This document shows positions 5,174-11,709 of a stretch of DNA of 22,951 nucleotides, piece after piece. Location: contig CAYXJR010000070.1 of the NCBI GenBank assembly GCA_964465145.1, positions 1 through 22,951 of the forward strand. Reading direction: 5' to 3'. Within the stretch, counting starts at the first letter, position 1, and every line of letters starts with the position of its first letter. The stretch comes from JAUVKA01 sp964465145 (GTDB lineage Bacteria; Bacteroidota; Bacteroidia; Bacteroidales; UBA12481). A program made the translations under genes and the position numbers. Below the pieces are notes generated by a model, which worked only from the letters and a program-made list of their open reading frames with translations, did no database searches and was not told where the DNA came from.

Positions 5174-7594
5174 ATGACAAAATACCGGCTTCTGATAATA
5201 CTACCTGTTTTTTTTTTCTCCTTGCATACAATGGGGCAAAACAGGATGGTCCTCCATGGGCATGTGCAGGATACTGCTGGTACAGCACTTGAGCTGGTCA
5301 ATGTTTCGATCTTCGGGCTGCCTCATGGAGCCACGACTGATGAAAAGGGTAATTACGAGTTCAGGACACAAAAAAAAGAGGAACTACAGATCCATTTCTC
5401 AATACTTGGGTACGAAAAAAAAACAATTGTCATTTCAACTTCCGACTACCCCAACCAGACCACCATTCAGGTTGATGCCATTCTCACCCCCAGCGTTAGT
5501 AAACTGAGCGAAATCGTAGTCAGGGCCGACAGGGCATTGGATCTAAACCTGACACGTATTGACCCTCTGTTAAATAAAATTCTTCCTTCGGCATCCGGCA
5601 ATTTTGAAGCTATCCTCAAACCACTACCAGGAGTATCATCTAGTAATGAATTGAGTAGTCAATATTCCGTTCGTGGCGGGAATTTTGATGAGAACATGGT
5701 TTATGTTAATGATATTGAAGTATATCGTCCACTTCTCATCAGGTCGGGCCAACAGGAAGGGCTGAGTTTTATCAATCCTGATATGGTATCCTCAGTTTTA
5801 TTTTCTGCCGGTGGATTCGATGCCAGGTATGGAGATAAGATGTCATCGGTTTTGGATATCCGGTACAAGAAGCCGGTTGCCTTCGCAGGATCGGCATCAG
5901 CAAGCCTCATGGGAGGATCAGTCCACCTTGAAGGGGCGAGCCATGACCGCCGGCTTTCACATATATCCGGGGTACGGTATAAATCCAATCGATATATTTT
6001 AAACAGCCTGGAAACAAAAGGGGATTATAATCCTCGCTTCGCTGATTTTCAAACATACCTTACATTTGATGTAAGTCCTGAATTTGAACTTGAATTTTTG
6101 GGTAATGTAGCCCATAACAATTACCGGTTCATCCCGGTAACCAAGAAAACATCTTTCGGAACCATTCATGAAGCTTTGCAAATCACAATATTTTTTGATG
6201 GAGAAGAGGAAGATGTTTTTACCACCTATATGGGTGCTCTGGGAGGACGCTATCACCCTTCTAATAACTTTGAGGCCAAACTCATGTTCTCAGCTTTTCA
6301 GACAAATGAAAATGAGACCTATGATATTCAGGGACAATACCTGCTCAACGAATTGGACAAAGATTTACTCTCTGATAATTATGCCGACAGTTTAGTGAAC
6401 CTGGGTATTGGCACTTTCCTTGAACATGCCCGCAATAAACTGCAAGCCAACGTGTTTAATCTGAATCACAAAGGTAAATATAATACAGGGGACCACCGGA
6501 TGAACTGGGGAGTTAAATACCAGGCCAGTTTTATCCAGGATAATATTCAGGAATGGATCATGATGGATTCGGCGGGTTACTCTCTACCCTACTCCGACTC
6601 CACAGTGAATTTATGGGATACTCATCGAGCCTCTTCCGAGTTACGGCATCAAATGATCAGTGGCTATTATCAAAACAGGTACCACAAGGCTCTTGAATCT
6701 GGCACAATAATTCTGACGGCTGGTATCCGTGGATTATATCAGGACATTAACCGGGCTTATATTCTTAGTCCTAGAGGAATGATTGCTTTCCAACCTGATT
6801 GGAAAAAAGACATAACCTTCAGATTGTCTGGTGGAGCGTACCATCAGCCTCCGTTTTTCAAGGAGTTCCGGGATCAGGAAGGAAATATGCATCCTGATGT
6901 AGTGGCGCAAAAATCTTTACACATCGTTTCGGGAAGTGATCTTTATTTCCTTGCCTGGAAAAGACAATTCAAATTCGTTGTCGAAGCCTATTATAAGTAT
7001 TTATGGGATCTGATTCCCTATGAGGTGGACAATGTGCGAATAAGGTATTTCGGAGAAAACTCCAGTCACGGATATGCTGTTGGGCTGGACATGAAGGTGA
7101 ATGGTGAATTCGTTCCCGGGGTTGACAGTTGGGCCAGTTTGTCAATAATGCAAACCAGGGAAGATATTGAGGGCGATACATTAGGATTTATTCCACGCCC
7201 GACAGATCAGCGCGTCAATGTTGGCCTGTTTTTTCAGGATTATCTTCCAAATAATAGGTCATACAAGGCTCATTTAAGTCTTTTGTTTGGAACCGGATGG
7301 CCGTTTGGCCCCCCTGGCCAGATTAACCAGAAAACTATTCTTAGGGTTCCTTCATATCGCAGAGTTGATCTTGGTTTTTCCAAAGCACTGATATCTGAAG
7401 AGCGATCATCCCAAGCCAAAGGATTTATGAAACATTTCAAAAATGCCTGGATCAGCCTGGAAGTTTTCAACCTTCTGGATATTAAAAACACTATATCTCA
7501 TATTTGGATTACTGATATAAGAAACAGGCAGTATTCCATACCCAATTACCTAACTGGCAGAAGGGTTAACTTCAAAATACAAGTTGAATTCTAA
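5174..7594 (+). CDS. TonB-dependent outer-membrane receptor with N-terminal carboxypeptidase-like domain
   Basis: 806 residues. The ATG at 5174 is chosen over a TTG at 5117 because it is followed directly by a signal peptide (KYRLLIILPVFFFSLHTMGQ). Domains: CarboxypepD_reg-like at about 25-105; plug at about 120-240, with the conserved SQYSVRGGNFDENMVYVNDIEVYRP-type region (RGGNFDENMVYVND visible) and GGFDARYGDKMSS; then a long beta-barrel ending in alternating strand residues and a terminal Phe (NFKIQVEF). Such receptors import bulky ligands using TonB-ExbBD energy. No SusD-like partner is encoded here, so a SusC-type glycan role is unlikely and the ligand is unknown. The BatA-domain gene begins 5 bases after its stop, indicating one transcript. 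Confidence 0.9.
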   Translation: MTKYRLLIILPVFFFSLHTMGQNRMVLHGHVQDTAGTALELVNVSIFGLPHGATTDEKGNYEFRTQKKEELQIHFSILGYEKKTIVISTSDYPNQTTIQVDAILTPSVSKLSEIVVRADRALDLNLTRIDPLLNKILPSASGNFEAILKPLPGVSSSNELSSQYSVRGGNFDENMVYVNDIEVYRPLLIRSGQQEGLSFINPDMVSSVLFSAGGFDARYGDKMSSVLDIRYKKPVAFAGSASASLMGGSVHLEGASHDRRLSHISGVRYKSNRYILNSLETKGDYNPRFADFQTYLTFDVSPEFELEFLGNVAHNNYRFIPVTKKTSFGTIHEALQITIFFDGEEEDVFTTYMGALGGRYHPSNNFEAKLMFSAFQTNENETYDIQGQYLLNELDKDLLSDNYADSLVNLGIGTFLEHARNKLQANVFNLNHKGKYNTGDHRMNWGVKYQASFIQDNIQEWIMMDSAGYSLPYSDSTVNLWDTHRASSELRHQMISGYYQNRYHKALESGTIILTAGIRGLYQDINRAYILSPRGMIAFQPDWKKDITFRLSGGAYHQPPFFKEFRDQEGNMHPDVVAQKSLHIVSGSDLYFLAWKRQFKFVVEAYYKYLWDLIPYEVDNVRIRYFGENSSHGYAVGLDMKVNGEFVPGVDSWASLSIMQTREDIEGDTLGFIPRPTDQRVNVGLFFQDYLPNNRSYKAHLSLLFGTGWPFGPPGQINQKTILRVPSYRRVDLGFSKALISEERSSQAKGFMKHFKNAWISLEVFNLLDIKNTISHIWITDIRNRQYSIPNYLTGRRVNFKIQVEF

Positions 7595-7599
7595 GACCT

Positions 7600-9648
7600 A
7601 TGCAATTTCTTTTCCCGACATACTTATGGGGTCTTTTACTGGTATTGATCCCAATTATTATCCATTTATTTCAGCTAAGGAAATACCGTACAGTGTATTT
7701 CAGTTCTCTAAAGTTCTTGAAACAGCTGGAAATTGAACAAAAAAAGAAATCCAGGCTGCGGGAATTGCTTTTGCTGGTGACAAGAATATTATTGATCTGC
7801 ATGCTGGTTTTAGCTTTTGCTCACCCTGTTTTTCCGGGAAAGTCGGATAGCCAGGGGGCAAGCCAAACTGTTGGCATTTATCTCGACAATTCCCAGAGCA
7901 TGGAAAATGAGGCTGATGGACAGAGTTTGTTCAATCATGCCAAAAGATATGCCATACAAACCGTCAGGAATTATCCTCAGGACACTCGTTTTTATCTATT
8001 ACACAATGAAGAACTCTTTACCAGTAAATTTCCACTTGAAAGTAATGAGATGATCAGCAAAATCGAATTGCTAAAACCATCATCAAGAAGTACTAATCTA
8101 GGACAGGTTCTTCGACGCTTTGCGCAAATTATGGATGAGAATAGTAATCCTGGAAATCAGATATTGCACATATTTTCAGATCTTCAACAATCTTTTATTA
8201 AGCCCGAATCTGTTCCGGATACTCTTAAGTTTACTACCAAAATTATGGGACTCCCGCATGGTAATACCAATAACCTGTATATCGACAGCTGCTGGTTTTT
8301 GTCTCCCGTACAGAATGCCGAAAAAAGACAAACCATTCATGCCCGTATCAACAATTCCTCTGACCGGGAGCTACAACGTTTTCCCGTTAGCCTGTTGATC
8401 AGGGATTCGCTGGTTGCACAGGAAACAGTAAGTTTAAGCCCTTATAGTACCAGTGAGCTTCAATTCAGCTACAACATGGAACAAAGTGGTTGGCAAAAGG
8501 GTATTATTGAAATTCGTGATTACCCGGTTAGCTTCGATAACCGTTTTTATTTTGTATACCACATTTCTGATGATATCCCAGTTCTCCAAATATTCTCTGA
8601 TCAGGAGAACTTTAATTTACGGGCATTATTTGAGTCTGATCCATACTTCGATTACAGCCAAACAAAGGCAGAGGCCCTGCCTTACCAGGATTTGAAAAGG
8701 TTCCGGTTTATAGTACTAAATTCTGTAACAGATTTTAGCAGAAACCTTTCCGATTTGCTTACAGATTATGTGAAACAGGGTGGTACTATGCTTGTCATTC
8801 CTCCGGAGAATGGAATAATGACAAATCTTAACAGGTTTCTTCAAAAGTTAGAAGCTCCTGTTATAAGTAATCTCCTGGAAAGAACATCTGAAGCCAGAAT
8901 TCCCGACCACATGAAGACTTTTTACGAACAAATCAGCCTGAATCCAAGCCAGCGGGTAGAATGGCCAAAATACAATAAATATTACCGCGTTATTACTGAT
9001 AACTCTCTTGCTACAAATCTATTAACTAACGAAACTGGTCGACCTCTTCTTTCCAGAGTTGCTTTTGGTAAAGGTTATATTACGGTAAGCGCATCTCCCC
9101 TAACTGCCGAATATACCAACTTCCAGGTGCATCCACTTTTCATTCCTTTCCTTTATTATTTGGCCAACTCGGGCGTAGAAGATCAGGAACTATACTCACG
9201 TATCGGCCGGATTGCACCGATATCTGTTGATAATGAAACTGCCCCTCAAAAGTGGCCTGTACGGGTTACAGCAGCAAATGACACATATGATGCTATCCCA
9301 AATCAATTCAGAAATCCCAATTCCGGCCGGTTGATGCTGCACCTGACAGATTATTCGGGGCCGGCCGGTATACTTAATGTTTCCCGGGAAGACGGGCCGG
9401 AAGCTCTTTTAGCGATGAATTATGCCAGGGATGAATCTCAGGTCGATATTGTAACCATGGACGAAATTCAACAAATGATCCTTCAATTCGGTTGGAAAAA
9501 TATTAATATGGTGGAAGATAATATTAGCATCGATTCCGACAACAGTATCAGAAATAACAGCAAAGCATTTTCAATTATCAGGATTTTACTTCTACTAGCT
9601 ATTATTTCCCTCCTCTTGGAGAGCCTCATTCACCGGTTTAAAACCTAA
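7600..9648 (+). CDS. BatA-domain / von Willebrand factor A-like membrane protein
   Basis: 682 residues. The N-terminus (FLFPTYLWGLLLVLIPIIIH, then LRKYRTVYFSSLKFL) is the BatA (PF07584-type) double-membrane-spanning module, with helices at about 7-24 and 56-75. Next comes a vWA-like domain whose first metal-ion-dependent adhesion motif DxSxS is intact (D96-N-S-Q-S100). Then a long periplasmic stretch, and a final helix at about 657-675 followed by a short basic tail. The N-terminal part resembles components of Bat (aerotolerance) and similar complexes, where the function is not settled. Here it follows a TonB-dependent receptor by 5 bases and none of the other Bat genes or a MoxR ATPase is present. 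A link to envelope function or receptor action is inferred from this coupling only. Confidence 0.82.
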   Translation: MQFLFPTYLWGLLLVLIPIIIHLFQLRKYRTVYFSSLKFLKQLEIEQKKKSRLRELLLLVTRILLICMLVLAFAHPVFPGKSDSQGASQTVGIYLDNSQSMENEADGQSLFNHAKRYAIQTVRNYPQDTRFYLLHNEELFTSKFPLESNEMISKIELLKPSSRSTNLGQVLRRFAQIMDENSNPGNQILHIFSDLQQSFIKPESVPDTLKFTTKIMGLPHGNTNNLYIDSCWFLSPVQNAEKRQTIHARINNSSDRELQRFPVSLLIRDSLVAQETVSLSPYSTSELQFSYNMEQSGWQKGIIEIRDYPVSFDNRFYFVYHISDDIPVLQIFSDQENFNLRALFESDPYFDYSQTKAEALPYQDLKRFRFIVLNSVTDFSRNLSDLLTDYVKQGGTMLVIPPENGIMTNLNRFLQKLEAPVISNLLERTSEARIPDHMKTFYEQISLNPSQRVEWPKYNKYYRVITDNSLATNLLTNETGRPLLSRVAFGKGYITVSASPLTAEYTNFQVHPLFIPFLYYLANSGVEDQELYSRIGRIAPISVDNETAPQKWPVRVTAANDTYDAIPNQFRNPNSGRLMLHLTDYSGPAGILNVSREDGPEALLAMNYARDESQVDIVTMDEIQQMILQFGWKNINMVEDNISIDSDNSIRNNSKAFSIIRILLLLAIISLLLESLIHRFKT

Positions 9649-9658
9649 GCAAAATTCC

Positions 9659-9689
9659 TTTGAAATGTTTTGGGTTCTTCGTATTCTTG
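9659..9689 (+). promoter_or_regulatory. promoter of the aminotransferase gene
   Basis: TTTG (9659-9662), 19 bases, TATTCTTG (9682-9689). This matches the Bacteroidota -33/-7 arrangement with one mismatch in the TAnnTTTG box. It begins just after the BatA-protein stop and would give a leader of about 25 bases. Confidence 0.45.
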
Positions 9690-9717
9690 CAGAAATATTC
9701 ATACTTATAAAATTACC

Positions 9718-10929
9718 ATGGAAACACAAGATTATATAGACAGAGAGGACCTATTCGGTGCTCATAATTACCATCCATTGCCAGTAGTTCTTGACCGGGG
9801 AGAAGGGGTATATGTGTGGGATGTTGATGGCAAAAAGTACTTCGATTTTCTATCAGCATATTCAGCTGTCAACCAGGGCCATTGCCATCCAAAAATATTG
9901 GATGCCATGATCACTCAAGCACATAAACTCACTCTGACCTCAAGGGCATTTTATAGTTCTGCTCTGGGTGAATACGAAGAATACATAACCAGTTTTTTCG
10001 GATACGATAAGGTTTTACCCATGAATACTGGTGTTGAAGGAGATGAAACAGCCTTAAAACTGTGCCGGAAATGGGGATATCTTAAAAAAGGCATCCCAGA
10101 AAATGAAGCTAAGATAATTGTATGCGAGGGTAATTTTCACGGACGGACCATCACAGTAATTTCTATGTCAACAGACCCTGACTCTTATAAGGGCTTTGGC
10201 CCTTATACCCCAGGTTTTGTAACTATTCCATATAATGATCTTGAAGCTTTGGAAAAAGAGCTGTCTGACCCCAATGTTGCAGGTTTTCTGGTTGAGCCAA
10301 TTCAGGGAGAAGCTGGCGTTTTCGTTCCCGATGATGGTTATATCAAATCAGCTTTCGAATTGTGCAAGAAGAACAATGTACTTTTTATCGCTGATGAAGT
10401 CCAGACCGGGATTGGCAGAACAGGAAAAATGCTGGCTTGCGACCATGAAGGAGTGCGGCCGGATATCCTCATACTTGGCAAGGCCCTGTCAGGGGGTTTT
10501 TACCCAGTATCCGCCGTTCTTGCCGATGACGAGATAATGCTTTGCATCAAACCAGGGGAGCATGGATCTACTTTCGGAGGAAACCCTGTTGCCTGTAAAG
10601 TAGGGATGGCAGCCTTACAAGTTATTAAAGATGAAAAGCTTGCCGAAAATGCCGAGAACTTAGGCCAAACCTTTAGAGATGAACTTCGGAAAATAAAATC
10701 CGATAGGATTCAACTGATCAGAGGTAAAGGATTACTAAATGCAATGGTCATCAAACCAAAAGATGGTCAAACAGCCTGGGACCTTTGTGTGGCCATGAAA
10801 GACAATGGGCTAATCGCTAAACCAACTCATGAACACATCATTCGCTTTGCCCCGCCATTGGTGATTAATGAAGAGCAGATTCTTGAGGCAGCTGGAATTA
10901 TCAGAAAAACAATTGAGGCAGTTAAATAG
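9718..10929 (+). CDS. rocD: ornithine aminotransferase
   Basis: 403 residues from the ATG at 9718. A longer frame beginning with TTG at 9670 would run through the promoter and add a non-conserved stretch. It is a class III PLP aminotransferase: D226 in the DEVQTGIGRTG motif, and K255 in ILGKALSGGFYPVSA as the expected Schiff-base lysine. The MNTGVEGDETALKLCRKWGY region near 102-121 and the NFHGRT motif at 139-144 fit ornithine:2-oxo-acid delta-aminotransferase best. It interconverts ornithine and glutamate semialdehyde, linking arginine/ornithine to proline and glutamate. The length is normal. It stands alone, with its own promoter. Its TAG stop is directly continued by a heptamer repeat array and no conventional terminator follows. 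Acetylornithine aminotransferase is a less likely alternative. Confidence 0.9.
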   Translation: METQDYIDREDLFGAHNYHPLPVVLDRGEGVYVWDVDGKKYFDFLSAYSAVNQGHCHPKILDAMITQAHKLTLTSRAFYSSALGEYEEYITSFFGYDKVLPMNTGVEGDETALKLCRKWGYLKKGIPENEAKIIVCEGNFHGRTITVISMSTDPDSYKGFGPYTPGFVTIPYNDLEALEKELSDPNVAGFLVEPIQGEAGVFVPDDGYIKSAFELCKKNNVLFIADEVQTGIGRTGKMLACDHEGVRPDILILGKALSGGFYPVSAVLADDEIMLCIKPGEHGSTFGGNPVACKVGMAALQVIKDEKLAENAENLGQTFRDELRKIKSDRIQLIRGKGLLNAMVIKPKDGQTAWDLCVAMKDNGLIAKPTHEHIIRFAPPLVINEEQILEAAGIIRKTIEAVK

Positions 10930-10969
10930 GAACAGGGAACAGGGAACGGGGAACGGGGAACAGGGAACG
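10929..10969. repeat. 7-bp tandem array, unit GGGAACR
   Basis: About six 7-base units: GGAACA (6), GGGAACA, GGGAACG, GGGAACG, GGGAACA, GGGAACG. The first G of the array is the last base of the aminotransferase stop codon (TAG, 10927-10929). The unit is the same as in the array at 22751-22778. Confidence 0.85.
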
Positions 10970-10981
10970 AATTGAATTTAC

Positions 10982-11014
10982 CCTGAATACACCTTGAATA
11001 CACCTTGAATACAC
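10982..11014. repeat. three 11-bp tandem repeats, CTTGAATACAC
   Basis: CCTGAATACAC, CTTGAATACAC, CTTGAATACAC and then a broken fourth unit (CTGA). It lies between the heptamer array and the promoter region of the cytochrome gene, about 95 bases before its start. The three copies differ by one base, so the expansion is recent. A role as a direct-repeat regulator site is possible but unsupported. Confidence 0.75.
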
Positions 11015-11108
11015 CTGAGCAATGTCCTTTTATTTTTAGGAATGTTTTGATATATTGGCAGGAGTTTTGCGGTATAAATTTTAGTTCTAACCAAATAAGA
11101 AAAAAGTT

Positions 11109-11597
11109 ATGTTATTAAAAGTATTACCTCTATTGATGGTTTTTGGATTGTTTGTGGCAAAGCCTACTTCCAATGCCGACTTTGAGTACATCGGAGCAGC
11201 TAAGTGCAAGATGTGCCACAATAAGCCACCTAAGGGTGAACAGTACAAAAAGTGGGCTGAAGGTCCTCATGCTAATGCATTGAAATCTTTGAGTGCTGAA
11301 GAAGCCAAAGACCCGAAATGCCTGAAATGTCATTCAACATTTGCTATAATAGATCCAAAACTCAACGCCAGTCTTACAGCTGCAGAAGGTGTTTCATGTG
11401 AAGGTTGCCACGGACCAGGCAGCGCATACAAATCCATATCTATAATGAAAGACCTTAATAAGAGTAAGGAAAATGGACTGATTATACCGGATGAGAAAGT
11501 ATGCTTAAAATGCCACAACAAGGAAAGTCCTGATTTTAAAGGATTTGATTTTAAAGAATATCTCGCAAAAATTGCCCATCCGGATCCTACAAAATAA
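11109..11597 (+). CDS. periplasmic tetrahaem cytochrome c (c554-like)
   Basis: 162 residues with a short signal peptide (hydrophobic residues 2-17, probable cut near NA at 23). Four CxxCH haem c sites lie at 33-37 (CKMCH), 71-75 (CLKCH), 97-101 (CEGCH) and 132-136 (CLKCH). The order YIGAAKCKMCH...WAEGPHANAL and GVSCEGCHGPGSAY is typical of cytochrome c554-like carriers. It should shuttle electrons in the periplasm and has no membrane anchor or lipobox. An AT-rich promoter region precedes it (TTTTG near 11045, TATAAATTTTAG near 11075), and the A-rich leader has no Shine-Dalgarno sequence. The gene converges with the 19-haem cytochrome across a shared terminator, suggesting functional partnership without co-transcription. 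Confidence 0.9.
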   Translation: MLLKVLPLLMVFGLFVAKPTSNADFEYIGAAKCKMCHNKPPKGEQYKKWAEGPHANALKSLSAEEAKDPKCLKCHSTFAIIDPKLNASLTAAEGVSCEGCHGPGSAYKSISIMKDLNKSKENGLIIPDEKVCLKCHNKESPDFKGFDFKEYLAKIAHPDPTK

Positions 11598-11647
11598 TCT
11601 TAATTTAAGGTAAATCAGGCTAAGGCAATAAAAGGATAATAAAATTT

Positions 11648-11681
11648 AAAAGGCCGTCTCTGGAAATAGGGACGGCCTTTT
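11648..11681. terminator. bidirectional intrinsic terminator
   Basis: AAAAGGCCGTC (11648-11658) pairs with GACGGCCTTTT (11671-11681), and the stem can be extended inward by two pairs. The plus strand then runs into more T residues. On the minus strand CCTTTTAAATTTT follows the stem. It sits between two convergent cytochrome genes and can serve both. Confidence 0.88.
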
Positions 11682-11709
11682 TGTTGTTTAAGTTTTAGGG
11701 TTTGAGTTT

